Under the pieces are notes generated by a model, which was given only the letters and a program-made list of their open reading frames with translations, was not told the DNA's origin and ran no database searches. Of a DNA stretch of 64,000 bases, positions 46,812-57,900 are shown in pieces. Numbering within the stretch: position 1 is the first letter of the stretch; every line of letters begins with the position of its first letter. The stretch is from assembly GCA_947683425.1 (NCBI GenBank), contig CANTUQ010000031.1, positions 10,290,501 to 10,354,500 of the forward strand, in the 5' to 3' direction. Made by a program: the position numbers and the translations under genes. The stretch comes from Excoecaria cochinchinensis (taxonomy: Eukaryota; Streptophyta; Magnoliopsida; Malpighiales; Euphorbiaceae).

Positions 46812-47971
46812 TCTCTTCCCTCCTAAAAGAATTTCGTCCTCGAAATTCACTTACATCAGAAAAAACCGAAGACCAAACTTCAATTCACTATCATTCTCAT
46901 TGATCATTTCCATACCATTATATAACACTTATGCTTTACACTTGGAACACATACATTTCACTTATCCTAATACACCTTTACTTGTAATATACTTACTTGC
47001 TATAACTTATTCTCATCACTATACTCTCAAACCACTTCTCTTTAATCCGAAAAGGTGACGCCACACATAACTTCCTCCTGTCCATAACTAAACCCAAACT
47101 CATAAAATCGATGTAAAGAAATCCCATAATTCCCTTTTCATTATCTTATGCTTAAATCGATCACATTCATCAGAACAATCATTACTTTAACTACCACTCA
47201 GAAACCCAAAGCAGATACACTTCACATATAAATCATTTACTGATAAAATTTGCTACACAATTCCTCATTACTTCAAAAACATCTGGCACATACGATGCTT
47301 TATTTACTGATAATACCCGTATCTTACTCCAAAAATCATTTCACATTCATGGGTACAAGATTCCAAAATACTTTTTCTATTTTGCTCTAGCTATACACAC
47401 AGTACATTCTCCTTAACAATTGCTATGCTCATAATTTACATACTTAGTCTCAATATTAAATACTCAATGTACACCCTGTCAGCTTGCTCTCTATCAAAAC
47501 GCATATGCAAATGTTTCTCACATGTGATCAAAGGGAGGATAATGCAATGAGGATGCAATAGTTCATGTATGCAAAGTAAAGCAGAAATACATTTGATGCT
47601 ATGATAATGCACTTTTCCCATGCCTATAGTTTATATGCTTATTTTTAAATAAATTTTGTGGAGATAGCTAACAGGCATATCGAGAAACACCATAATCTTA
47701 CAAAATCCACATACTCTTTCATCTCAAAATACCAAAACATCTATTCTTCTAAGGCAACAACATATCAATACACTTCAAAGACTTCTACAAAACCTTCTCT
47801 TTGTCCACATAGTATCAAACAAAATTCCTAACAGAATCTCTGATATTTCATGTAATAGACACATTCCAGATTGCACATACACATAACAATTCAAGGCAGG
47901 TAGATCGTGACCTACCGAGCCAATACTTAACAAAACACTTTATCAAATTGAAAGGTTTCCCTTCCCAAGAC
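46812..47971 (-). other. Decayed 3' internal sequence of element G, then unassigned DNA
   Basis: The first ~40 bases are the PPT (AGGAGGGAAGAGA, minus strand) and the end of pol. The rest is AT-rich, without a frame longer than about 60 codons and without a domain I can name. The matching 5' LTR of element G is not in the window. Confidence 0.5.
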
Positions 47972-48064
47972 ATATCAAAAGGAGCAGCAATTCTGGCAGA
48001 TAGCGATGGCAATGAGTTCAAGGAGCCGATCAATATTGATAGACTCAAGAGATTCTATGGCTAA
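47972..48064 (+). pseudogene. Tat-E integrase C-terminal fragment
   Basis: The frame KGAAILADSDGNEFKEP, then RLKRFYG and a TAA at 48062, matches the end of Tat-B integrase (GAAILADSDGNEFKDP, RLKRFHG). The upstream sequence no longer aligns, so a junction lies near 47972. Confidence 0.85.
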
Positions 48065-48430
48065 AGGCTAAAAATGAAAAGAAGAGAATAAAAGTCCCGC
48101 ATCGAAAATCGAAAAAAGGCAGCCTTGCTAAAATTTGGCGCATCGTTAGGGTGAAAACTAAAAAAGGCACCTTGGGAAATAATCAGAGGCTTGAGAGAAA
48201 ATGTCCAATCAAGAAACCCGAGATGCTATCAAGATCTGTTCCAGGAGTGAATGTAGTTTCACATTTTGAATTGGTGCTAAATGGTGATCATGTATAGTGA
48301 AATCATACTGAAATGTACACTATTTTGTAAAAAGAAATAAAATTGAATTTATTCATTTACATTATTTTTTAGTTCCATTTTAAAAAGAAACACATTGCTC
48401 AAAATGTATAAAAATCTAAACTATGCTCTA
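48065..48430 (+). other. Tat-E 3' UTR after integrase
   Basis: It aligns with the region after Tat-B integrase (54480 downward to about 54180), including the GGTGAAAACT/AGTTTTCACC block and the segment around GTGTACATTTC. The conserved part may contain the end of the antisense transcript. No ORF. Confidence 0.65.
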
Positions 48431-49736
48431 TTACTGCTCTCGCCGGCTATATGCCTAAGTCGACGAGTCCAATTATCAACTACAGGGCGAAGCACCAATC
48501 TCTTATATACACTAGTAGAAGGGACAGAATGATTTCAGAAGGAGGGTATGACAGTCTTGACCAGTAGTTCAACCCAGAGATCATAATATCTAGAAGCAAA
48601 AGCTGAAGACAGAACTCCACCCCGGAAAGCTAAAGGGAGCCCCACCACATCCTAGGTCATCCCAAGCTGTCGATCACAGCGGGCAGTGATATAAAAAGTG
48701 GCCTCGCAAAACCAACATAGGGGAACACACCCTGAAGGGCCGTCAACTGTCGTAGCAGAAAGAGGAAGCCAATTATTCATGAAACTGATATCCTCGTTTG
48801 TTAACTCGCCAAGTCTGGTAATGCCTTCATTAAGAGTCACGAATGAGTACAGTCGTTGATGGGGGAGGAAGTGCCTCAAGGAATATTAATAGATAACCCT
48901 GGGAGGAGGTTCTGATAGCAGTCTCAGCTTCTCTTACAGCAATATCTAAAAAAAAAGGTTATTATTAAAAGCCGCTGGAGTGAGTTCGGTTCACCCCAGG
49001 CAAAAATAAGGCATAGGGCTATATGAAAATCCGAAAAGGTCGCATTTCCTGCTAAGAAAAGCTAGTGTGAAAATCCACAAGGGACACACTATCTTTCAAA
49101 ATAATGACGTACCTAAAGCAATAAGGGGCTCCCAGAAAGGGCGGTAGAGGAATCAGCACAAACAGAATCCAAACCAAGGGTGGTCTCGGTGAGGATCAAT
49201 GGGAAAAGGGAAAGTCCATGATGAAAGTCATCCACAATCCTGAATAGATGAAGATCACCAGTTAGCTCCTCCGAGGTCACAGTCAAATACCTCATGATAT
49301 AAAACAGGAAAATGAGACTCATATGGTATGAGGGAACATCGGAGAAGTCCTCTAACACCTCAATCAGTGGCCCTAAGGCAAAAGTCAAACCCTAAGGGAC
49401 CAACCGGGCAACTTCAGAAGGACGGATGCTCAAGGCCAATGCAATATCCCTAGTATGAATCAAACCACTGCATGGAATATAGGGTAAAGCACCAGGAGGA
49501 TACCATGCCCCAATAATAGCGACAAACACTTCAGGCAGGGGGCATAGTTTCTGATCAGTAAATCTGAAGACATGAAAACGTGGGTCCCAGAAGCGAGCCA
49601 CAACCAGAAGAAGGTTGTAATCTATCCTAACCCTTCTCAAAAATTTCAAGCCAGAAAGTGGGGAAAGGGAGGTGTTTTCTCAAGTTTGGGGGTTATCCAG
49701 AACTCGATACATTTTATTGAAGACAGAGGAGGACAT
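48431..49736 (-). pseudogene. DUF7745-like antisense aORF of Tat-E, with intron
   Basis: Minus strand, start at 49736 (MSSSVFNKMYRVLDNPQT), then a TGA where Tat-F has tryptophan. LKFLRRVRIDYNLLLVVARF, WDPRFHVFRFTDQKLCPLPE and a PGALPYIPCSGL region follow, resembling DUF7745/plant-mobile-domain proteins. Exon 1 ends at 49113, exon 2 starts at 48945 (AVREAETAIRTSSQGYLL) and continues with PHQRLYSFVTLNEGITRLGE and FYITARCDRQLGMT to a stop near 48431. Several stops and at least two frameshifts make it a pseudogene. Function of the family in retroelements is unknown. Confidence 0.7.
48946..49112 (-). other. Spliceosomal intron in the antisense aORF
   Basis: 167 bases, GTACGT at the donor (49112) and nine T residues then AG at the acceptor (48946). 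Splicing joins PLIAL and AVREAETAIRT through a split codon. The unspliced frame hits a stop. The sequence resembles 53706-53939 in the Tat-B 3' UTR. Confidence 0.68.
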
Positions 49737-50363
49737 TTTCTAAGTATTACGGCTAAAAATTAAAATTAGCAAGGAAAAGTATGAAGAAAAGAGAGAAAAA
49801 CCTGGAAAGGAAGCTCGGGCTGAGGTTTTAAGTGTTGAGAGTGCCAAACACGAAAATCGGAGCAAGATATTCAGGGAGTCAAAAAAAAGGAGAAAAGGGC
49901 ATTAATTATTTAATTAATTAGTTTATTAATTAACTAATTAATGCAAGGCAAAAGTGAAGAAGCAAAAACGAAATTTTTAACAATCGACGGGATGCCCGTC
50001 GCTAGGTGTTCAGACGAGCTTCCCGTCGGTCATTAAAAATTATAAAAGGAGCACCCAATGACACTCCTTCAATTTCTTTTTTCTTCTTTTTCCTCTCTTC
50101 TTCATGAACCGACGCCCTCCCTGCATTTTTTGCTCACTTCTCGCTCATTTTTGGTCCGTTTTGTGCACCACTTACTCCAAAACGATCCTTGCACCGTCGC
50201 GCACATTTTGTACCATTTTTTTCGTAAATTCATCATATTCTCTTTCAGTGCAGTTCATCACGCACCAGCAAAGTTTGTCGTCTTTTTCTGCTCTCTTTTA
50301 TCATTTTTTTTAAGCAAATTTGCATGTAAAACACATGACTAGTGTATATTATCAAAATGTAGG
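49737..50363. promoter_or_regulatory. Divergent promoter region of the two aORFs (Tat-E copy)
   Basis: Plus-strand TATAAAAGGA at 50041-50050 is preceded by GACGGGATGCCCGTC (49985-49999) and a second imperfect pair ending at 50030. The minus side carries the pyrimidine-rich leader of the DUF7745-like gene. The order and spacing equal the Tat-F copy. The sense leader is cut by Tat-B at 50364. Confidence 0.62.
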
Positions 50364-52406
50364 TGTGACGCGCGCCGGATCCCGAGCGCCGCCCCTATGA
50401 CCGCCAGCTTGAGGGCGATCGGGCATTTGCGGGTCCGTTGGCATCTTGCAATAAATCGCAAGTGCGTCTATGTTGGGCAACAAAGAGGTATCATGGAGTC
50501 GCCACCCAATAGAACATTGGGAAAGTTACTCTCGCCTCGGAGAGCCTAAGACTGCGCTTAATATCCATGTTGGGCCATGAGGCCTAGGATTAGCGCTAAA
50601 GTCCCGTGACCCAAGAAGTATTTTGGAGGATAACCTCTAACCTCTCGAGCCCAAAGACCAGAGCTGAGTCCGGGATTTCTCATCTATTTCTACCTCGATT
50701 AATTTATGATTGAATTTTAATTGTCATTAATTCGCTCTCTCTCCACACAATGCAATTAATTTAAGGCGCATTTACTCATTTTAGGAAAACCATAAATTAG
50801 CGAGTAAAGCAATGAATTACAATAATACAAGGAGCGGAATACAACTCCCATTTAAAAGTGCAAACATACATAAAACCGGGGAATTTTATTAATTATGAGG
50901 AATTTGGTCCCCGCATGCACAATTAAAGAAAATATTCTGGATGTGATGATTTTATTTGGGATGAAAATTAGGACATTGGTCCCATTTTATTATGAAAAAT
51001 CTAAATTAATTTAGTAAGAAATATTTTTATGATCTTTATTTAGGTGCGCATACGAAAACATTTTATTCAATGAATATATACAAGGAAATTAAAAATATAA
51101 ACGAAATGAGAATTAAAAATGTATAAAGGAAATACCAAACCCCGCAACTCCTCCTTCATGTGCATGGATGCTCAAATGAGAATAAAACAATGATTTGCAA
51201 CCAAAAATCAAAAAGAAATTCATGTTAGTGATTAGGCCAATGAAATAATACAACATAAAAGGTAATATGTACAATGACCATATAACATGCATAAGATACT
51301 ATAACATGCATAAAAAATAATTATGATGCAATTTAACATGCATAAAGTGATTAAGATGCAATTTAACATGCATAAGGTGATGAAGTATCATGGCATATGC
51401 AACTTATTAATAATAGTTATTAACATACATGGAAGATTAGTGACAATCAATTTTATTATAGTTAAGACATGAATAAATGTGTAACATGAGAATAATTCCA
51501 CTTAACATGCATAACTAGCATAAAATAATGACTATAACACTCATACATGCCAAAGAAAGCATAATAATAAACATGATATAGCATTAAGAAATTAAAGGTA
51601 TTTACAACCTAAAACATGCATAATTACATGAACAAAGAATAATTTGACATAAAAAAAGATTAATAGAATTTAAAAAGCTTATTTGTTATATGAATAATTG
51701 AAGATAAAATAAAAAAAAATAAGAAGAAGAATATGGAGACTAAGAGAATTTACATGTTTGATATGTTAATTGGAAGCCAAAATAAATGAAATTAACAAGA
51801 GAATTAAGGAGCAAAGCCAAGAATAATTACCCTCAAATTCAGTTTTGAAGAATTGAAGATAGAAGTGTTGAATTCCTTGTCTTCTCTTGTGAAAATCCTT
51901 AGAAAGTAGCTTGAAAACTTGAAGAAAAGCTCTTGGAAACAAGTGTGTAAGATGGATTTTTTTCTCTCAACTCAAAGCTCCAAAATTCAGTTTTTTTTCT
52001 CCAAAATGTTCCTCATTCGTCCTCTTTCTGTTCTGAATTTTTCTAGTGTTTTTAATCATCAAAAACTACCAAAAAACCACCAAAAACCGTCCAAAAACGG
52101 TTGAAAATCGAGTGGGGGTCGAAAAGTGGGCGAAATGGGCGAAGTGGGGCGTCAATCGTGCGCCTCGCGGACGTTTCCGCGCGGATGCGCGGAGTCTCCG
52201 CGCACGACGTGCGCGGAGCGAGCGACGCCCAAGGCGTCGTGCGCGCAGAGCTACCGACGCCCAGGGCGTCGGCCGCGCGGAGCGCACGCTCCGCAGCGCT
52301 CCGCGCACGAACATTCGCGACGGCCCCTGGCCGTCGCCCTTCCGTCGCGAATCTTTTCCCCCATTTTCCATTTTTCCTACTTTCTTCACTTTTTCATCAT
52401 TTTTCA

Positions 52407-52438
<32 letters not shown>

Positions 52439-52640
52439 CCCTCAACCTAAAACACACTTTTTCTTCTTCAAAATAATTTAAAAAAAATATTTTTAAAATA
52501 TTTTTAAAATACCCTTTTTATTCACCTAAAAGACAAGGAAAATCACTTCTGAGCTCCAATCTTTTTGCCTATAAGCCGGCATAGCTAAATTTCATCATCG
52601 GGTAATCCTGATCAAGGCTACTCGGGACCCGGTGTCTACA
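50364..52640 (-). repeat. Tat-B 3' LTR (2,277 bp)
   Basis: Plus-strand ends TGTGACGCGCGCC (50364) and GGTGTCTACA (52640). It contains the GC-rich palindrome cassette at 52135-52350 and a T26 run near 52410-52433. Short reading frames inside are not genes. Confidence 0.94.
52135..52350 (-). repeat. GC-rich palindrome cassette in Tat-B 3' LTR
   Basis: Inverted words such as CGCGGAGTCTCCGCG and GACGCCCAAGGCGTC recur, in an otherwise AT-rich LTR. The same block is at about 63514-63730 in the 5' LTR. Confidence 0.85.
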
Positions 52641-52655
52641 GTTGCCCCCAATTTT
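52641..52655 (-). other. Tat-B polypurine tract
   Basis: AATTGGGGGCAAC on the minus strand, adjacent to the 3' LTR. Confidence 0.85.
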
Positions 52656-52779
52656 GAAGAGACTAGTGCATGGGTGCCTAGGTGAGCCAAAATTCAGGAA
52701 AAGGAAAGAAACGCATACCCGAAGCGGCGATCTTCCTGCTTGATGGAGTTATGATGACAGCTGCTGCTGTCTTTTGGTT

Positions 52780-53310
52780 GTAGTTGGTGATACCGTAGGT
52801 GCGCTAACCTCTTGTGGGTGGCGCCGCTATCGTGCTAAACATTGTGAGTTGGTAATGCCGTGGTCGTGTTAACCTCTTGTGGGTAATGCCGCCATCGTGC
52901 TAACCGCTGTGAATTGGTAGTGCCGTGGTCATGCTAACCTCTTGTGGGTAGTGCCGCCATCGTGCTAACCGCTGTGAATTGGTAGTGCCGTGGTCATGCT
53001 AACCTCTTGTGGGTAGTGCCGCCATCGTGCTAACCGCTGTGAATTGGTAGTGCAGTGGTCGTGCTAACCTCTTGTGGGTAGTGCCGCCATCGTGCTAACC
53101 GCTGTGAATTGGTAGTGCCGTGGTCGTGCTAACCTCTTGTGGGTAGTGCCGCCATCGTGCTAACCGCTGTGAATTGGTAGTGCCGTGGTCGTGCCAACTC
53201 TTGTGGGTTGTGCCGCCATTGTGCTAACCGCTGTGAATTGGTAGTGCCGTGGTCGTGCTAACCTCTTGTGGGTAGTGCCGCCATCGTGCTAACCGCTGTG
53301 AATTGGTTTT
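52780..53310 (-). repeat. 65 bp tandem array in the Tat-B 3' UTR
   Basis: About eight copies of a 65 bp unit, phase-marked by TGCCGTGGTCGTGC at 52921, 52986, 53051, 53116, 53181 and 53245. Each unit looks like two diverged ~32 bp halves. The sequence is unrelated to the 97 bp array of Tat-F at the equivalent place. Confidence 0.93.
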
Positions 53311-54504
53311 TTTATTTTTTATTTGTTTGCTCCTTTAGATGTTTGGACTAGTGTCGTCACTTGGCTTTTGTTGGTGTCCCCCGCCGATTTCTCCTGCAAG
53401 ATTGTATGCATAGGGATATACAAGAAATCATGTGTGCATGATATGGAATGCAAATGCTTGCAACAATGTATAGACTGTGCCCTAGGCGGTCCATGGTTCG
53501 CTGAGGTTGTAGCCTGCCGGCTCTATAATGCCCCCTGAATCCTGAGGATCGTCGACAAGTTTTCTGAAAGAGACGTCCGGTATATATCCTTGCCCCCCTG
53601 GTCAATGATCATTTACCCGGGATTCTGTTTCATGTTCTGTGTTGTGTGTTGTATGACTGACGGAAAATCATCTTGAAATAATGCCGCCTTATCGCTCCAG
53701 GCATTGAATGTCATTGTTTTAAAGGTAGTGCGTCCCTTGTGGATTTTCGCACTAGCTTTTCTTTGCGGGAAATGCGTCCCTTATGGGATTTTCACACAAC
53801 CCTTTGCCTAACTTTTGCCTGGAATGGACCCAACCCAATCCAGCGGCTTTTGTGTATTTTATATTTTATTTTAATTTTTATTTTTATTTTTTTATTATTT
53901 TTTTATTATTTTTTTTATTTTTTTATTTTTTTTTTGTAGGGCAGGCTGCCTGTTTCCAGGTTTTCACCCTGCCCTTTGGCCTAACTTTTGCTTAGAGAGC
54001 CAGTTACGGTTTTCATCTCTAACGGCCTTCTTTGTTTTGTTTTATTTTTTTATTTTTTTTTTATTTTTTTTTTATCACCAAAGCTTCTGTTAAGAGCAAA
54101 TAGCACATATCCGATGAAGGGACTGAGCAATAATCATTAGATGAACAATTGGTATATTTCTTTTTAAGACAAAACTGAAAGATCAATGAAAATGTATTCT
54201 TTTATTCATTGCAAAATTGTGTACATTTCTATATGATTTCATCATACATGATTTTCAATTGACAAGAATTCAAAAGCATATGACTACACCTAATCTCGGA
54301 GTGGGTTTTGTCAGCATCAAACTCCTGTTATCAATCGGCCCTCTCGGGTTTTCTCGATTGAATATTTTCTCTTGGCCCTTAATTTTTGCCCAGGATGCCT
54401 TTTTTCGGTTTTCACCCTGACAGGGCGCCCAATTTTAGCAAAGGCCGCCTTTTTTCGGTTTTCGACCCGCGGGGCATTTATTCTCTTCTTTTTATTTTTG
54501 GTCT
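53311..54504 (-). other. Tat-B 3' UTR with remnant of the antisense aORF intron
   Basis: No ORF is supported. Plus-strand bases 53706-53939 resemble the Tat-E antisense intron (shared blocks around CGTCCCTTGTGGATTTTC and CCAGCGGCTTTT) and end in a T-rich run plus TAG. Bases 54180-54500 match the Tat-E 3' UTR. T-rich tracts lie at 53850-53937 and 54030-54075. Confidence 0.6.
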
Positions 54505-55785
54505 TTAGCCATGGAACCTTTTAAGTCTATCGACATTGACCGGGTCCTTGAACTCATTCCCATCGCTGTCTGCTAAAATTGCTGCTCCTTTTGTTAGCAA
54601 CTTTTTCAAAATGAAAGGTCCTTCCCAGGTTGGTCTGAATTTTCCTCGTATGTCTGGAACTCCTGGCCTCATCATCTTAAAGACCAAATCCCCTTCTTTC
54701 AACGGGTGCTTTCGTACCTTCTTGCCAAAGGACCGAGCTAGTCTCTTCTGATAAACCTGATTGTGGTAATAGGCTCTCAACCTATCTTCATCCAATAGAT
54801 TCAACTGCAACAATCGCTGTTGTGCCCATTCTGTCTCCGGAATCTCGGCTTCCAGGACTACCCTTAATGATTTCAGCTCAATTTCAACCGGCAGGACTGC
54901 TTCAGTTCCATACACCAGAGAGAATGGTGTTGCCCCCGTAGAGGTTCTGATTGTTGTTCTATATCCCCAAAGTGCGAATGGTAACTTTTCTGCCCAATCC
55001 TTGTAGTTCTGAACCATCTTGGCTAAAATTCTCTTCACATTCTTATTCGCCGCTTCAACTGCACCATTCGCCTGAGGACGGTAAGGAGAAGACTTATGAT
55101 GTTGGATCCCATATTTCTGGAGCATCTGTTTAGTCTCTGCTAGGAATTGTACCCCATTATCAGACACAATGTGATGTGGGAGACCATATCTGCATATCAA
55201 ATTCCGCTCGATGAATTTAGCCATATCCCTTGCATCAACCTTCTTGAAAGATTCAGCCTCAACCCACTTAGTGAAGTAGTCAATGGCAACTATGATAAAT
55301 CTATGCCCATTAGAAGCCGTAGGACGGATTTCGCCTATGATGTCTATTCCCCATGCTGCAAATGGCCATGGAGATGTTAAGTTATGTAACTCTGAAACTG
55401 GCACATGCCTCAAATTCGCATACTGTTGGCATAACTGGCATTGCTTCACAAATTTTGAACAATCTGTATCCATTGTGAGCCAATAAAACCCTTGGCGCAT
55501 GATCTTCTTTGCTAAGGCTAAGCCATTCATGTGAGCTCCACAAACCCCGGCATGAACTTCTTCCATAACTCTTTTAGCTTCTTTCTCTGCCAGACATCTT
55601 AACTGGATACCATCAGCTTGCCTTTTGTATAAAGTGCCATTAACACTGATGAATTGAGTGGATAACTTCCTGATCATTCTTTGGTCCTTCTGAGTGGCTT
55701 CCTCTGGAAAGACTGATCTCTCTAAATAATTCTGAATGTCATAATACCATGGATTTCCATCAATGGCCTCAATGTCCATCACCTA
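54505..55785 (-). pseudogene. Tat-B integrase
   Basis: The 425-residue frame has the zinc finger H77, H84, C115, C118 and the catalytic triad D147 (WGIDIIGEI), D208 (VSDNGVQF) and E243 (GAVEAANK). The C-terminal part has GDLVFKMMRPGVPDIRGKF and ends RLKRFHG; no chromodomain, as expected outside chromoviruses. It is in frame with RT but separated by a TAG at 55783-55785. Apart from that stop it looks functional. It would insert the cDNA into chromosomes. Confidence 0.93.
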
Positions 55786-57858
55786 TTCAGCTTCAAAGCA
55801 AGGTCTTTCCGAACTATAAATCAGCACGGGTTTCATCGCAACTCCTGTTGGGTTGTCCCATATGGACACTAAAGTTGCTAGAGCATCAGCTAACTGATTT
55901 TCATCTCTTGGGATGAAGTGGAAAGTGCAAATCTCGAACTGGCTGCTCAACGTTCTCAAGTGCTTTACATAAGGCAGCAGCCTTTCTTCCTTGACTGACC
56001 ACTCTCCTTTAATTTGATGAATTACCAAGGAGGAATCCCCAAATACTTCTGCGGTCTTTGCCCCCAGAGCAAGCAATGCTTCCAATCCAAAGATGCAAGC
56101 TTCGTATTCTGCTTCATTATTGGTAGCCTTATACCTCAGCTTCTTAGCCAATGGTAACCTTTCACCATCTGGGGTCGTAAGAATAACTCCCACGCCTGCT
56201 CCCTTATTATTGACTGCTCCATCAAAGAATAATTGCCACCCTTGTACTGTTATGGCCGTGACATCTTCATCTGGGAAGTTGTATTCAAACTGATCTCCCT
56301 CAATAGGATGCTCGGCTAAGAACTCCGCTACAGCTCTTCCCTTAATGGTTTTCCTGGTTATGTACTCAATGTCAAATTCCTGCAATAGCAGTAACCATCT
56401 TCCCATCTTCCCTAGTAGAGAGGGTGCTTCTTGGAGGTATCTGAGCGGATTATGTTTGGCAACCGTTTGTACCTTGAAGGAATGAAAGTAGTGTCGCAAC
56501 TTCTTAGAAGCCCAGATAACCGCTAAACAAATCTTTTCCACCTCTACATATTTGGCTTCGTAAGGCAGGAATTTCTTGCTAAGATAGTAAACGGCAAACT
56601 CTACACCAAAATCGTCTTCCTGAGACATCATAGCACCCACTGAGTTATCTTCCACAGCCAGGTACAGGATTAATGGTTTGGCACGGCGTGGTGGTCTTAA
56701 CACTGGAGGATTTAGCAGATAGTCCTTAATGGTGTCAAAGGCCAGTTGACAGTCATCGTTCCATAGCACCGGCTGATTCTTCCTAAGAAGCTTGAAAATA
56801 GGCTCACATACCGAAGCTAGCTTGGCAATAAATCGACTGATGTACTGAAGCTTTCCTAGGAAACTTCTGACGTCCTTCTCCTTCTGGGGCACTGGCATCT
56901 CTCTTATGGCTTTGACCTTATCGGGATCTACCTCGATTCCCCTCTGGCTTACCACATGGCCTAACAACTTTCCTGATGTAACTCCAAAAATGCACTTCTT
57001 GGGATTGAGTCGCAGATCATACTTGCTAATCCTTTGAAAGAACTTTTCTAATGCCTCAAAGTGACCTTCCCTGGTAGCCGACTTAATCATCATGTCGTCG
57101 ACGTACACCTCCACTTCTTTGTGGATTAAGTCATTGAGAACCTTGGTTGCCATCCTCTGATAGGTTGCTCCTGCATTCTTCAACCCAAAAGGCATAACCC
57201 GATAGGCATATGTCCCCCACTCGGTGATAAAGGCTGTCTTGATCCAGTCCACTATCTTGTTAAGAATTTGATTGTACCCTGCGTATCCATCCACAAAGCT
57301 ATACATCATACAAGCAGCAGCACTATCTACTAGCACATCAATATGAGGCAGTGGGAAATCATCTTTAGGGCAAGCTTTGTTCAGGTCTCGATAGTCGACG
57401 CATACTCGAACCTTACCGTCTTTCTTAGCTACAGGAACCACATTAGCTAACCATGTTGGGTATTGAACCTCTATCAGGAACTTGGCCTCAATCTGCTTAT
57501 GGATCTCCTCTTTCACTTTCTGTGCCCATTCTGGCCTAAGCCTCCGAAGCTTTTGCTTGACTGGTTTAAACTCTGGGTAAGTTGGGATGGCATGTTCGGC
57601 AACATCTCGATCTATTCCCGGCATATCCTCGTAGGTCCAGGCAAAGACTTTTTCATATTTTTTTAATATTCTCTCAAATTTTATTCTCTCTTCAGGAGTT
57701 ATGTCTGATGCTAGCAAAATTTCCTTTGGATTTTCCAAAGTTCCAAGATTAAATGCAGTTGTGCCAGTTGAATTAATATCAAAAATGAATGCATCATGCT
57801 TATGATCATGCGAAATGAAATCATCAGAAACATCACACAAGTAAGCAAAGTTGTTCAT
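55786..57858 (-). pseudogene. Tat-B reverse transcriptase with two RNase H domains
   Basis: RT covers roughly residues 95-390 of the frame starting at 57858: VCVDYRDLNKACPKDDFPLP (152-171), SFVDGYAGYNQI, and catalytic YVDD at 252-255. A first RNase H (about 396-515) has lost its acidic residues (LYLAVEDNS, AKHNPLRYL). A second, archaeal-type RNase H (about 540-665) keeps FFDGA, NEAEYEA, GDSSLVI and QLADALA. The dual RNase H is a hallmark of Tat elements. Bounded by a TAA at 57901 and a TAG at 55783. Confidence 0.93.
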
Positions 57859-57900
57859 CTCATTAACATAATCAGAAACATTAACATTGTTCTCAAAGAG

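Larger units (their letters stand above)
47972..50363 (+). mobile_element. Tat-E: 3' part of a Tat element with the aORF cassette
   Basis: Plus strand: integrase C-terminus (to 48064), 3' UTR, antisense DUF7745-like gene (49736 to 48431), divergent promoter and the start of the sense aORF leader, interrupted at 50363/50364 by Tat-B. It fixes the order integrase, antisense aORF, promoter, sense aORF, which the Tat-F pieces continue with tandem array, PPT and LTR. Confidence 0.75.

Noticed and set aside
47436..48048. Weak minus-strand similarity to a copia-type RNase H tail (HMRFDREQADRVYIEYL)
   Set aside because: Short, broken by stops, and the essential flanking motifs are missing; not enough to call a copia remnant.
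52046..52481. Overlapping arginine/alanine-rich frames in the Tat-B LTR (repeated at 63425-63863)
   Set aside because: They are produced by the GC-rich palindrome cassette and end in a poly-T tract; all frames are open because of composition.
52780..53310. CRISPR-like repeat array
   Set aside because: The repeats are contiguous 65 bp units without unique spacers, in a plant retroelement 3' UTR.
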